DNA of 64,000 nucleotides from VXYL01 sp963665195 (GTDB lineage Bacteria; Pseudomonadota; Gammaproteobacteria; Pseudomonadales; Azotimanducaceae). Each line of letters starts with the position of its first letter. Within the stretch, counting starts at the first letter, position 1. The notes beneath the pieces are model-generated. The model ran no database searches. It was not told the DNA's origin and was given only the letters and a program-made list of their open reading frames with translations. The stretch is taken from positions 1,984,001 to 2,048,000 of the forward strand of contig OY762070.1 of assembly GCA_963665195.1 (NCBI GenBank), written 5' to 3'. The position numbers were made by a program, and so were the translations under genes. Positions 25,106 to 34,110 of this stretch are shown here, piece by piece.

Positions 25106-26188
25106 TTGGATACCACCTCCCCGCGCCGCGTCGGCAAGAGCGACCTCTCGGTCACGCCGCTCGGCTTCGGCGGCGGCACCATCGGCGCCCGTCAAGTCGC
25201 CAACGCCGACAGCCTCGCCACCGTCGACGCCGCCTGGCAGACCGGCACGCGCTTCTACGACACCGCCCCCTGGTACGGCCTCGGCCGCTCCGAACGACGC
25301 CTCGGCATCGCCCTCGGCGAGCTGGGGCAGCGCGATGAGTTCCGCGTCAACACGAAGGTCGGCAAGAAGCTGGTGCCTGAGCCCGCGCGCGACGAGAGCA
25401 ACCGCACGCTCAGCCCCGGCGGCGAAGTGCGCACGCCGCGCGATCGCGCCACGGGCTTTCGCGTGCATTTCGAATACACGTACGACGCCATCGCCGCGCA
25501 GCACGAAGACTCGCTGCAGCGGCTCGGCCTCGCCGCGGTCGACAGCCTCACCATCCACGACATCGACTACGGCTACCACAGCCCGGCGCAGATCGAAGCC
25601 CATCTCGGCGAACTCCATGCCGGCGGCGGCGCCCAAGCGCTCGCCGAGTGGCGCGACGCGGGACGCATCAAGGCCATCGGCTGTGGCTGCAATCTGGAAT
25701 CGCGCAACGCCTGGAGCTGGGACGACGGCGACCACGAGGACCTCTGCGAGCGTATCGCCGACATCGCGGACCTCGATTTCTTCGTCGTGGCCGGCGGCTA
25801 CACGCTGCTCGAAACCCGCGCCCTGCGCCGCATCCTGCCGCTGTGCGAAGCGCGTCGCATCGGCGTCGTCATCGCCGCCCCGTATGCCAGCGGCTGGCTC
25901 GCCGACCCCGGTCGCTCGGCGACCTACATGTATGCCGCAGCGCCGCCGGAGATCGTCGCCAAATCCACCCGCATGGCCGAGATCTGCAAGGAATACGGCG
26001 TGCCGCTGGCAGCCGCAGCGCTGCAGTTCCCCCTCGCGCATCCGTGCGTGGCCGCGGTGATCCCCGGCGCGAAGCAGCCCGCGGAGCCGGTTGCCAACCG
26101 CCAAAATCTGGACACTGCGATCCCCGGCGACGTCTGGCGGCGCTTCAAGCGCGAGGGCCTGCTCGCCGAAGAGGCCCCGACACCCTGA
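25106..26188 (+). CDS. aldo/keto reductase, D-threo-aldose 1-dehydrogenase-like
   Basis: The 360-aa TIM-barrel oxidoreductase starts at a TTG (25106) behind an AAAGGCGAG ribosome binding site. N-terminal LSVTPLGFGGGTIG, catalytic Asp/Tyr in FYDTAPWYGLGRSE, a catalytic Lys in VNTKVGK, and His in LTIHDIDYG give the AKR tetrad. The GLGRSERRLG text and overall length match L-fucose / D-threo-aldose dehydrogenases, which oxidise sugars with NAD(P). The real sugar substrate is not decidable. Confidence 0.85.
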   Translation: MDTTSPRRVGKSDLSVTPLGFGGGTIGARQVANADSLATVDAAWQTGTRFYDTAPWYGLGRSERRLGIALGELGQRDEFRVNTKVGKKLVPEPARDESNRTLSPGGEVRTPRDRATGFRVHFEYTYDAIAAQHEDSLQRLGLAAVDSLTIHDIDYGYHSPAQIEAHLGELHAGGGAQALAEWRDAGRIKAIGCGCNLESRNAWSWDDGDHEDLCERIADIADLDFFVVAGGYTLLETRALRRILPLCEARRIGVVIAAPYASGWLADPGRSATYMYAAAPPEIVAKSTRMAEICKEYGVPLAAAALQFPLAHPCVAAVIPGAKQPAEPVANRQNLDTAIPGDVWRRFKREGLLAEEAPTP

Positions 26189-26264
26189 CGGCGGGACGCG
26201 ACGATGGCGGCGTGTATACTCGCCGTGCTTCGCCCGCCCGCCAAACTGAGGAGACGCAGACGCG

Positions 26265-26708
26265 ATGAGCCTTTCCAGCCTGACCCAGATCCTAGGCATC
26301 TTCGGCGGCCAGGAGACGTTGACGCCGGACGAGTACGAGGAACTCGTTCACGAGACCGTGCTCCTGGTGCTGGCGCGGGCGACGGACTCCGACACCAACA
26401 TCAAGCCCATCGAAGTCGACGCGGTGCGGGACATCGTGCAGAAGGCCACCGGCGAGGAGGTGACGAGCGCCGACGTGCGCATGGCGGCGCACTCCAAGAT
26501 ATATGAGTCGGCGCCGCTGGAGCGCCACCTGCAGCGGGTCGGTCGCCAGATCGAGGTGGAAGACCGCGTCGGCATCGCCAAGGCGCTGGCGGAAGTCATC
26601 CTAGTGGACGAGAGGGTTACCGGGCGCGAGGTGCGCTTCTTCAACATGGTGGCGGAGGCCCTGGAACTCAGCCCGGCGGAACTGGTCGGGCTGGTCGTCA
26701 CCCACTGA
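26265..26708 (+). CDS. TerB-family (tellurite-resistance-like / DjlA N-domain-like) protein
   Basis: This 147-aa all-helical acidic protein has the TerB pattern: an early helix with HETVLLVLARATDSDTNIKPIE, then RVGIAKALAEVILVDERVTGREVRFFNMVAEAL, the repeated acidic helix-loop that binds metal in KlaA/TerB relatives. Single-domain TerB proteins are common and mostly of unknown role; no ter operon is present. A -10-like TATACT lies at 26215-26220. The 3' end overlaps the convergent oxidoreductase gene by 11 bases. Confidence 0.75.
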   Translation: MSLSSLTQILGIFGGQETLTPDEYEELVHETVLLVLARATDSDTNIKPIEVDAVRDIVQKATGEEVTSADVRMAAHSKIYESAPLERHLQRVGRQIEVEDRVGIAKALAEVILVDERVTGREVRFFNMVAEALELSPAELVGLVVTH

Positions 26709-27690
26709 TCGCCGGGTCGAACAGCAGCCGGCCCGTCGTTTGCCGGTTCGCCAGCCGGCGCAGCGCTTCCGGCAAGCCCCGAAAGCCCACCGTTTCGCTC
26801 ACCAGCGGCTTGATCGCGCCGGTCTCGAGCTGTCGATGCAGGTCTTCGTAGCAGCGCCGCACCAAGGCGGGCTGCCGCTCGCGGCAGCCGCCCATGTTGA
26901 CGCCTAGCAGCGAGTAGTTCTTCACCAGTGCGTGGTTGGCGGGCGCCATCGGGATGCTGCCGCTCGCGAAGCCGATCACCAGATAGCGTCCCTCCCAAGC
27001 GACCAGCCGCCGAGCGATGCCGAAGTAGTCGCCCCCCACAGGATCGAATACCGCGTCCACGCCGCGACCGTCGGTGAGGCCCATGACGCGCTCGTAGAGG
27101 TCCTCCGCGTCGTAGTCGATGACCGCATCGGCGCCGAGGGATCGCGCCAGAGCGGTCTTCGTCGCCCCGCCCGCAGCCGCGACCACCCAGCAGCCGGCAG
27201 TCCGCGCCATGTCGAGTGCGGCGGTGCCGACGCCGCCGGCCGCGGCCAGCACGAGCACCGTCTCGCCGGCGCGGATACGGGCGCGATGGTGCAGCGCCAG
27301 CCACGCCGTGCCGTAGATGATGTGCGCCGCCATGGCGTCCCGGCAGGAGACGGCATCGGGGATCGGATGCGACTGCTCGGCGTGTACCAGCGCCTCCTCG
27401 GCGAAGCCGCCGCATGGCTCCACGGTGGGGCCGACGATGCGTGCGCCCCGCGCGAAGGCCACGCCCTCGCCCGCCTTCAGTACGGTGCCGGCGGCGTTCA
27501 TGCCCGGCGTGAACGGCGGCGTGCGCTTCACCTGATAGGCGCCGCGGCATTGCAGGATGTCCGCGAAGTTGAGGTCGGACGCTTCGACGCGGATGCGCAT
27601 GGTGCCCGCCGCAACTTCGGGTGCGGGAACATCGTCGGCGCGCAACTCCTGCCAGGGGTCGCCGAGAACGGGCATTCGCCAAGCGCGCAT
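26698..27690 (-). CDS. MDR-family NADPH:quinone oxidoreductase
   Basis: The 330-aa medium-chain reductase has a GroES-like N-domain (DLNFADILQCRGAYQ, PGMNAAGTV) and a Rossmann domain with the AAAGGVGTAAL nucleotide-binding loop. No structural-zinc cysteine cluster is visible, consistent with the quinone oxidoreductase (QOR/CurA-like) branch. It would use NADPH to reduce quinones or enoyl compounds. It is convergent with the TerB gene and divergent from the FMN dehydrogenase, sharing a 67-base upstream region. Confidence 0.88.
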   Translation of the reverse strand: MRAWRMPVLGDPWQELRADDVPAPEVAAGTMRIRVEASDLNFADILQCRGAYQVKRTPPFTPGMNAAGTVLKAGEGVAFARGARIVGPTVEPCGGFAEEALVHAEQSHPIPDAVSCRDAMAAHIIYGTAWLALHHRARIRAGETVLVLAAAGGVGTAALDMARTAGCWVVAAAGGATKTALARSLGADAVIDYDAEDLYERVMGLTDGRGVDAVFDPVGGDYFGIARRLVAWEGRYLVIGFASGSIPMAPANHALVKNYSLLGVNMGGCRERQPALVRRCYEDLHRQLETGAIKPLVSETVGFRGLPEALRRLANRQTTGRLLFDPAISG

Positions 27691-27757
27691 GAAATGGCCT
27701 CACTGTCGATCAAGGGCATATATGATGCGCCGCTTTGCGCGGGGACGGACGCGGCGA

Positions 27758-28849
27758 ATGGCATCTGCATCTGAAGAGTTCATGACGCTCGGCGAGATCG
27801 CGAAGCAGGCGCGGCGCAATCTCAACGACAACCTGTGGGACTATCTGCGCGGCGGGGCGGACTCCGAGGCAGCGGTGATCCGCAACCGCATGAGCCTCGC
27901 CTCGCTCGCCTTCAAGCCGAAGGTACTCAACGACGTCTCGAGCATCCGCACCGAGCGCGAACTGCTCGGCCGGACGCTGCGCATCCCCGTCATCCTGCCG
28001 CCCATCGGCTCCGTGCAGCAGTTCGAGGAAGGCGGCGGCGCCGCCGTGGCGCGGGCGGCGGCGAACTTCGGCACCACCACGATCTTGAGTTCGGCGGCAT
28101 TTCCGAGCTTCGAGGAAGTCGCCGAGGCGAGCGACTGCTCCAAGATCTTCCAGCTCTATCTGGCCGGCGACGAGGCCTGGATGGACGACATCATCGAGCG
28201 CACCATCGCCGCCGGCTACGACGCCTTCTGCCTGACCGTCGATACCTCCCTGTACAGCCGCCGCGAGCGCGACATCCACAAGCGCTACATCCCGGGCTCC
28301 GGGCGCACGGCCACCGGCGGCACGCTGTTCGACGCCCAGGCGCGCATGGACTGGGACACCGTGGCGCACATCAAGGGGAAGTTCGACATCCCGCTGATCC
28401 TCAAGGGCATCGCCCGGGCCGACGACGCGGCGCGGGCCGTGGAAGCCGGGGTGGACATCGTCTACACATCCAACCACGGCGGGCGGCAGCTCGACCATGC
28501 GCGCGGCTGCATCGCCGTGCTGCCGGAGATCGTGGAAGCGGTGGCGGGACGCGTGCCGGTGATCGTCGACGGCGGCTTCATGCGCGGCGCGGATGTGGTC
28601 AAGGGCCTATGCCTCGGCGCGACCGCGGTCGGCACGGGCCGGCTGCTCGCCCTCGGCATGGCGGCGCGCGGCGAGGCCGGGGTGGTTCGCGCCTTGGAGA
28701 TCCTCGAACAGGAGATCAACCTCACGATGGGCCTCATGGGCATCGCCGACGTGGACGATCTGTCGCCGGACCTGATCGAGGAAGCGCCGCTGCTGCCCGG
28801 CAAGCACGACGCGATGTCCGCATTCCCGCTGCTCGAGGAAGGCTACTGA
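27758..28849 (+). CDS. FMN-dependent alpha-hydroxyacid dehydrogenase (lactate dehydrogenase family)
   Basis: The protein is 363 aa. The (beta/alpha)8 barrel carries the family markers: YLRGGADSEAA near the N-terminus, FMN-binding PPIGSVQQ, QLYLAGDE, LTVDTSLYSRRERD, the active lysine in IPLILKGI, and the catalytic His in SNHGGRQLDH followed by VPVIVDGGFMRG. It oxidises an L-2-hydroxy acid (lactate, mandelate, glycolate class). The ATG at 27758 is chosen; 27782 is a possible shorter start, and longer starts run into the divergent gene's 5' region. A TATGAT -10-like hexamer is at 27721-27726. Confidence 0.9.
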   Translation: MASASEEFMTLGEIAKQARRNLNDNLWDYLRGGADSEAAVIRNRMSLASLAFKPKVLNDVSSIRTERELLGRTLRIPVILPPIGSVQQFEEGGGAAVARAAANFGTTTILSSAAFPSFEEVAEASDCSKIFQLYLAGDEAWMDDIIERTIAAGYDAFCLTVDTSLYSRRERDIHKRYIPGSGRTATGGTLFDAQARMDWDTVAHIKGKFDIPLILKGIARADDAARAVEAGVDIVYTSNHGGRQLDHARGCIAVLPEIVEAVAGRVPVIVDGGFMRGADVVKGLCLGATAVGTGRLLALGMAARGEAGVVRALEILEQEINLTMGLMGIADVDDLSPDLIEEAPLLPGKHDAMSAFPLLEEGY

Positions 28850-28918
28850 CATCGCCGGGAACACCCGTGCAGTCGCGGGTTACGCTTACGCGCTTGCTCG
28901 CACGAGGACTGCCGCCGC

Positions 28919-29971
28919 ATGAAGACCATCGCCGTGATCGAGGGCGACGACGCCGCGCCCGAGGCCGTGCGCCCCGTCGTCGCTCTGCTCGACGCCATGA
29001 ACATCGGCCTGAACTGGGTCTATCCCGTGGTCGGCGAGGCAGCGGAAGCCGAGACGGGCAGCATCTTCCCGCCCGCCGCCAAGGCCATGATCGACAACGC
29101 GGATACGACGCTGTTCGGCTCCACCAGCGGCAAGTCCGGCGCCGCGCTGCACTATCTGCGCTGGGGAAAGGGAACTTACGCGAACGTGCGCCCGTGCCGA
29201 TACCTGCCGGGCTGCGCCAGCCCGCTCACCCAGCCCGAGGGCATGGACTTCGTGATCGTGCGCGAGAACTTGGAGGACCTCTACGTCGGCGTCGAGGGGG
29301 ATCTGGACGAGCTCGCACCGCTCGCCCTAACCGGCCGCACCACGCGCCGCCCCGTCCACGAGCTCGGCCACGGCAGCTACGCCGTGAAGGCCATCACCCG
29401 GGAAGGCACGGAGCGCGTTGTCCGCTTCGCCTTCGAGCTGGCGAGGAAGCGCGACGGCAAGCGCATCGTCACCTGCGCCACCAAGCACAACATGCTGCGC
29501 GTCACCGACGGCCTGTTCCTGGACGTGGCTCGCGAAGTGGCTGGCGACTACGCCGACGTGGCGTTCGAGTCCTTCATCGTCGATGATTTCGCCTGCCGCA
29601 TGATCCGCGAACCGCACCGCTTCGACGTGGTGGTGATGCCGAACCAGTACGGCGACATCCTCTCGGATGCGGCCGGCGGTCTGGTCGGCAGCCTGGGCCT
29701 CGCCGCCAGCGGCTGCTATGGCAACGACTACGCCTACTTCGAGCCCGCCCACGGCACGGCGCCGGACATCGCCGGACGCAACATCATCAATCCGACGGCG
29801 ACGATCCTGTCGACGACGATGATGCTGGAATACCTGGGGCTCGGCGTGCAAGCGCGGCGCATCGAAGACGCGGTGGCGCGGGTCTACGCCGAGGGCGCAG
29901 TGCTGACGCCGGATCAAGGCGGCGATGCGAGCACCACGGACTTCTGCGCGGCCGTGCAACGTGCCCTGTAG
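28919..29971 (+). CDS. isocitrate/isopropylmalate dehydrogenase-family enzyme
   Basis: This 350-aa beta-decarboxylating dehydrogenase has IAVIEGDDAAPE at the start, substrate-binding arginines in YANVRPCRYLPG and the VIVRENLEDLYVGVE block. The Lys/Asp catalytic residues are in ATKHNMLRVTDG and the NQYGDILSDAAGG metal site, then EPAHGTAPDIAG. It acts on a 2-R-hydroxy dicarboxylic acid. The family includes tartrate and homoisocitrate dehydrogenases, and this one diverges from both housekeeping Icd and LeuB, so the substrate is open. It overlaps the next gene by 11 bases. Confidence 0.88.
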   Translation: MKTIAVIEGDDAAPEAVRPVVALLDAMNIGLNWVYPVVGEAAEAETGSIFPPAAKAMIDNADTTLFGSTSGKSGAALHYLRWGKGTYANVRPCRYLPGCASPLTQPEGMDFVIVRENLEDLYVGVEGDLDELAPLALTGRTTRRPVHELGHGSYAVKAITREGTERVVRFAFELARKRDGKRIVTCATKHNMLRVTDGLFLDVAREVAGDYADVAFESFIVDDFACRMIREPHRFDVVVMPNQYGDILSDAAGGLVGSLGLAASGCYGNDYAYFEPAHGTAPDIAGRNIINPTATILSTTMMLEYLGLGVQARRIEDAVARVYAEGAVLTPDQGGDASTTDFCAAVQRAL

Positions 29972-30773
29972 CGACGCCGGGATCGAGCCCCGCTGGCAGG
30001 TGCATGACGGCCGCGGCCCGCATCTGCTGCTGATCCACGGCTTCCTGTCGAGCCGCGCCCAGTGGCTGCCGAACCTGGAAGCCCTCGGCGAGGTCTGCCG
30101 CCCGGTGACGCTGGAACTCTACGGCCATGGCGAATCGCCCGCGCCTGATGCGGCGAAGCACTACCGGCCGGATCAATACGCCCGAGCCATCGACGGCATC
30201 CGCGAGCAGCTCGGTGCCCGAGCGTGGTTCGTCTGCGGCTACTCGCTCGGCGCAGCGCTCAGCATCCGCTACGTGCTGAGCTACCCGCAGCGCGTCATCG
30301 GCCACATCTTCACCAACTCGGCGTCCGCCTTCGCCGAGCCGCGGCTTGCCGACTCCTGGCGCGCCAATGCGCGAGAGTCCGCCGCGCGCATCCGCCAAGG
30401 CGGCCGGGCGGGCCTCGAACGCATGGCAGTGCATCCGAAGCGTGCCCGACGGTTGCCGCCAGCCGTGTACGACGCCCTTGTGGCGGATGCCGAGCGGATC
30501 GACCCCGCGGGCATCGCCAATGCCATGGAAGGCACCATGCCGACCGCCTCCGTGCGCGCGGACCTGGCCCGCAACGAACGCCCGGCGCTGCTGGTCTGCG
30601 GCCGCTTCGAGAAGCGCTTCGCGCCGCACCGGGACTACGCGGTCGCCAACATGCCGCATCTCGACGTGGTCGACGTGGACAGCGGCCATGCGGTGAACAT
30701 GGCGGCGGCGGACGCCTTCAACGCCGCCGTGTGCCGGTTCGTGACGGCCCACTGCGCGGAGGCCGTCCGGTGA
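29961..30773 (+). CDS. alpha/beta hydrolase
   Basis: The 270-aa hydrolase has an oxyanion-hole strand LLLIHGFLSSRAQW and the nucleophile elbow CGYSLGAAL (Ser). The acid is probably an Asp after the RPALLVCGR strand, and the histidine is in VDSGHAVN. The pattern resembles MenH/BioH-like small esterases. The start is a GTG at 29961 within the previous gene, giving an 11-base overlap; the downstream acyltransferase overlaps by 4 bases, so three genes form one tight operon. The substrate is unknown. Confidence 0.85.
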   Translation: MPCSDAGIEPRWQVHDGRGPHLLLIHGFLSSRAQWLPNLEALGEVCRPVTLELYGHGESPAPDAAKHYRPDQYARAIDGIREQLGARAWFVCGYSLGAALSIRYVLSYPQRVIGHIFTNSASAFAEPRLADSWRANARESAARIRQGGRAGLERMAVHPKRARRLPPAVYDALVADAERIDPAGIANAMEGTMPTASVRADLARNERPALLVCGRFEKRFAPHRDYAVANMPHLDVVDVDSGHAVNMAAADAFNAAVCRFVTAHCAEAVR

Positions 30774-31612
30774 GCGAGGCCGCCACATCCAGCGCGCACC
30801 ACATCATGGACACGCTCATCGAGGAGCGCGCCACCAAGCTGATGCGCCACCCTGCCCTTTGGGAGAGGCTCAAGCGCTGGCTGTATCCGCTGCTCCTCTA
30901 CGACACGGCGAAGGCCATGGCCGACGAGGCAGCGCCGCTCAGTGCCGCCGAGATATTCGACTACCTGCTCCGGGAACTGGCCATGGACGTTCGCGCGAGC
31001 GGCCTCGAGAATGTGCCGCAGGAGGGCCTCGCCTTCGTCACCCCGAACCACCCTGCGGGCATCGCCGACGGCATCGCCGTGTACGACGCGCTGCGCCGCG
31101 TCCGGCAGGACATCACCTTCTTCGCCAATCGCGACGCGGTGCGCGTCTGCCCGTCGCTCGACGAGGTGATCATCCCGGTGGAGTGGCGCGAACAGGAACG
31201 CACCCTCGCCAAGACCCGCGAAACCCTGCGCCGCGCCCGTCGCGCCTGCAAAGAAGGCCGGCTGGTGGTGGTGTTCCCCTCCGGTCGGCTGGCGCGGCCG
31301 ACGCCGTTGGGCTTGCGGGAGCGTCCGTGGCAGTCCACGGCGTTCGCGCTGGCGCAAAAATACGGCGCACCGATCCTGCCGATGCGCATTCGCGGCCACA
31401 ACTCGCTGTTGTACTACTTCTTCTGGTTCGCCAACCAGGAGTTGAAGGACATGACGCTGTTCCGCGAAGTGGTCAACAAGCGGGGGCGCAGCTACCGGCT
31501 CGACATCGGCGAGCTGTTCGAGCCGCAGGGCGATCCGGAGTTGCTGGCCAAACGGCTGCGCAAGTTCGTGGTGCGCGACATGCGGCGCGGTGCCACGCGC
31601 TTCCCGAGCTGA
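30770..31612 (+). CDS. PlsC-like 1-acylglycerol-3-phosphate acyltransferase family protein, HX5D variant
   Basis: This 280-aa protein starts at GTG 30770, overlapping the hydrolase stop; an ATG at 30806 is possible. The acyltransferase core is present, but the catalytic motif reads NHPAGIADG, placing five residues between His and Asp rather than the usual HX4D. A later FPSGR block stands in for the EGT/PEGTR substrate motif, and the PILPMRIRG strand follows. It probably transfers acyl chains to a lysophospholipid or other acceptor at the membrane. The variant motif also occurs in hemolysin-like acyltransferases. Confidence 0.8.
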   Translation: MSEAATSSAHHIMDTLIEERATKLMRHPALWERLKRWLYPLLLYDTAKAMADEAAPLSAAEIFDYLLRELAMDVRASGLENVPQEGLAFVTPNHPAGIADGIAVYDALRRVRQDITFFANRDAVRVCPSLDEVIIPVEWREQERTLAKTRETLRRARRACKEGRLVVVFPSGRLARPTPLGLRERPWQSTAFALAQKYGAPILPMRIRGHNSLLYYFFWFANQELKDMTLFREVVNKRGRSYRLDIGELFEPQGDPELLAKRLRKFVVRDMRRGATRFPS

Positions 31613-31615
31613 GGC

Positions 31616-32443
31616 TCAGGCGAAGGGGAACACTTCCTCCGTCTCCGTCTTGCCGCAGCTGGCGATGACCGCATAGGGCGTCGATTCGCGGGTGACCCGG
31701 ACGGCTCGCTCGCCCTCCGGCGTCTCGAACGTCACGCGGTCTCCGTCGATGCCCTTGAGTGCTCCGGCGCCGGGCAGCCTTGCCTCCGCCGCCTGCGCTT
31801 CGGGCGGATAGGCCGGCCGGCCGCGCAGGTGCTTCAGCGACAGTGCGCCAGCTTCCGCCGCAGCGAGGAAGCCTTCCACCTCCTCTGCGAAAACGCGACC
31901 GTAGAGAACGCCCTGGGGCAGGGCCAGGACGTTCGGCGCGAAACGATGGCCGCCGACGTGAGTCGTCTGCCAGACCCTGGCGCCTACCGCTTCGCGCAGC
32001 CGCGCATAGACCGGCAGACCGTAGCGGGCGCAGCAGAGGTCGCGCTGGCCGTTGGTGCATACGAAGTAGTGCGGCGCCGAGACCTCCTCGCCGCGCCCCG
32101 CATCCGCGCCGGCGAGATCGAGCCCCGCGAACTCACCGTAGCCAGCGCTCTCGAAGCGGCAGAGACGTCCGCCATCCGCCACGAACAGCGTGGTCTCGAC
32201 GGTATCGAGCTCCGGGCGGCGGACGAACTGCGACCGCGCCTTGCGGCCTTGCTCGGCGAACGCCGCCACGGTGCTGTCGAGCCACTCGCGCACCGGCGCC
32301 GCCAAGTCGTTGTCTTCGATGGCCTTCGGCCTCCAGACCGGCTTGTACTCCAGCAGCAGCCAGACATCCACCTGCGTGGCGGTGCCGAGCAGCGGCTCCC
32401 CGGACGCGAGGCAGAGGTCCGCGCAGTAGGTTCGCTCCGGCAT
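31616..32443 (-). CDS. sucrase/ferredoxin-like (Apd1-like) thioredoxin-fold protein
   Basis: The 275-aa protein carries the PF06999-type signature. A CTNGQRDLCCARYG cysteine cluster around residue 127 is followed by a THVGGHRFAPNVL motif; the HxGGH histidines, with an upstream cysteine, ligate a [2Fe-2S] cluster in characterised Apd1/Aim32 relatives. It has no membrane helix. The role in bacteria is unclear, perhaps redox or iron-sulfur handling. It is convergent with the acyltransferase gene, 3 bases between stops. Confidence 0.82.
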   Translation of the reverse strand: MPERTYCADLCLASGEPLLGTATQVDVWLLLEYKPVWRPKAIEDNDLAAPVREWLDSTVAAFAEQGRKARSQFVRRPELDTVETTLFVADGGRLCRFESAGYGEFAGLDLAGADAGRGEEVSAPHYFVCTNGQRDLCCARYGLPVYARLREAVGARVWQTTHVGGHRFAPNVLALPQGVLYGRVFAEEVEGFLAAAEAGALSLKHLRGRPAYPPEAQAAEARLPGAGALKGIDGDRVTFETPEGERAVRVTRESTPYAVIASCGKTETEEVFPFA

Positions 32444-32482
32444 GGGTTCCCTTGAGGACGGCGAAGCGGCGATTGTACGCCG

Positions 32483-33070
32483 CTAGCGGTCCGCGTCGGA
32501 CTCCGGGAGGACGGCCGCCAGCGGCACTTCGAGCAGCGGCCAATAGTCTTCGCCCTCGGCCAGCTTGACATCCACCGTCAGGGTCGCGCCTTCAAGGGAT
32601 GTGGGGTCCTCGAAACCGCTGAACCCGTAGCCGATCTCCAACGCGCCTTCGGCATCCGGATGGTTCCGCCGCGCCACCGCCGCTTTGAAGGCATTGAGCT
32701 CGGCCGCCTGGTCCGCCGCCAACTTGAACTCCCAAGCCGTGGCAGCCGGCCGATCCCGGAACCAGCCCGAGACGGCCGGTACGTCCCAGCGACGCGAGGG
32801 CACCAGGCGCAGCTCCACCTCGCCGGACTCGCCGCGCCAGGCATGGGTTAGGCGCACGGTGGTGGCCTGCTCGTCGAGTTCGAGCGGCGCGGTGAGCGTC
32901 ACCCGCGCCGAGAAGTGGGCCGCGTCGAGTGCCAGGATGCTCTGCGTGCCGCCCCGGGCGTACTTGAGGCCCTGCCCGGACAGCACCAGGAATGCGCACC
33001 CCGAGAGCGTGGCGACGCCGACCACTGCCAAGACCGCCCGCCAGCGGGCCGATACTCCCTGCACCTGCAT
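32483..33070 (-). CDS. hypothetical lipoprotein, 195 aa
   Basis: An N-terminal signal peptide (residues 8-25) ends in a lipobox LSGC. The mature part is beta-rich with alternating Thr/Val strands (FSARVTLTAPLELDEQATTVRLTH) and an acidic C-terminus. No known domain is recognised. The start ATG at 33070 is chosen because it places the signal peptide correctly; the frame is open further upstream only as noise. It is co-directional with the ferredoxin-like gene (39-base gap). Confidence 0.7.
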   Translation of the reverse strand: MQVQGVSARWRAVLAVVGVATLSGCAFLVLSGQGLKYARGGTQSILALDAAHFSARVTLTAPLELDEQATTVRLTHAWRGESGEVELRLVPSRRWDVPAVSGWFRDRPAATAWEFKLAADQAAELNAFKAAVARRNHPDAEGALEIGYGFSGFEDPTSLEGATLTVDVKLAEGEDYWPLLEVPLAAVLPESDADR

Positions 33071-33166
33071 CGTCGCTCCACCGCATGGGGCAGTGCAGTT
33101 TCGCACACGGCGACAGCGGGACGTTGCAGGTAGACTCGCGCACTCCCAATCCAGCAAGGACAAGAC

Positions 33167-33988
33167 ATGGCCGATGAGGATTTGGTGCTGGTCGAGCGCC
33201 GCGGCGACAAGGACGGCATCCTGTGGCTCACCCTGAATCGCCCGAACAAGCTCAACGCGCTCACGTTCCCGCTGCTGCGCTACCTGCGCGAGATCTTCGT
33301 CGACGCCCGCTTCGACCGCAGCGTGCGCTGCGTGGTGATCACCGGCGCCGGGCGCGGCTTCTGCGCCGGCATGGACATGGGCGGCAATGCCAACCCGGAC
33401 CGCGAACCGCCGCCCACCAGCGGCCCGGACCCCGAAGGCTACCGCCTGAACTTCCGCAACGAGACCGAGACCTACATCGCCTTCCGCCGCCTTGAAGTGC
33501 CCGTCATCGCGATGATCAACGGCCCGGCGGTGGGCGCCGGTTTCGATCTCGTCAGCCACTGCGACTTGGCCGTGGGCTCCACCGCGGCGCGCTATCAGGT
33601 CGCCTACGTGAAGCGCGGCGTGTACGCGGACCTCGGCGGCTTCTGGTCCCTGCCGAAGATCCTCGGCTGGCGCAAGGCCATGGAGATGATGATGACGGGC
33701 CGCTTCATGAGCGCCGAGGAAGCGCACGCGTCGGGCCTCACCAACTACCTCGTCGCCCCGGACGAACTGGAGGCGAAGACGATGGAACTGGCGCTCGAAG
33801 TGGAGGCAGGCCCGCCCATCGCCCAGAAACTCGGCAAGATGCTGGCGCTGCGCACCGCGCACTTGGACTTCGACACTGCCATGCAGTGGTCCGAGTCCGC
33901 CATCCCGGTGGTGGGCCTCTCGCAGGACTCCATCGAGGGCATGAGGGCGTTCGCAGGACGGCGGGAGACGGACTTCAAGGGGTTCTAG
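33167..33988 (+). CDS. enoyl-CoA hydratase/isomerase family protein (intact copy)
   Basis: The 273-aa crotonase-fold enzyme begins LVLVERRGDKDGILWLTLNR. It has the oxyanion-hole strands GAGRGFCAGMDM and INGPAVGAGFDL and a C-terminal RRETDFKGF end typical of crotonases. The residue equivalent to the first catalytic Glu region reads KRGVYADLGGFWSLP, so the substrate and exact reaction are uncertain. A second, 5'-truncated copy about 96% identical lies at 42658-43392. It marks the left border of the accessory island. Confidence 0.9.
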   Translation: MADEDLVLVERRGDKDGILWLTLNRPNKLNALTFPLLRYLREIFVDARFDRSVRCVVITGAGRGFCAGMDMGGNANPDREPPPTSGPDPEGYRLNFRNETETYIAFRRLEVPVIAMINGPAVGAGFDLVSHCDLAVGSTAARYQVAYVKRGVYADLGGFWSLPKILGWRKAMEMMMTGRFMSAEEAHASGLTNYLVAPDELEAKTMELALEVEAGPPIAQKLGKMLALRTAHLDFDTAMQWSESAIPVVGLSQDSIEGMRAFAGRRETDFKGF

Positions 33989-34073
33989 CCCTGTCGCCGC
34001 ACGTCGGCCTGCGCGGTCGTTGTGCGTCCGTTCGTAATGTGACCTTGTTGTGGAACTTGGAACTCCGTCAGGC

Positions 34074-34079
34074 GATAAT
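34074..34079 (+). promoter_or_regulatory. possible -10 hexamer of the Ung-like gene
   Basis: GATAAT matches TATAAT at five of six positions, 32 bases before the GTG start. A poor -35 (TTGTGG at 34048-34053, 20-base spacing) lies upstream. This is a weak promoter candidate only. Confidence 0.3.
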
Positions 34080-34110
34080 CTCGTCAGATGTTTGGTGGAG
34101 AGCACCAGCC

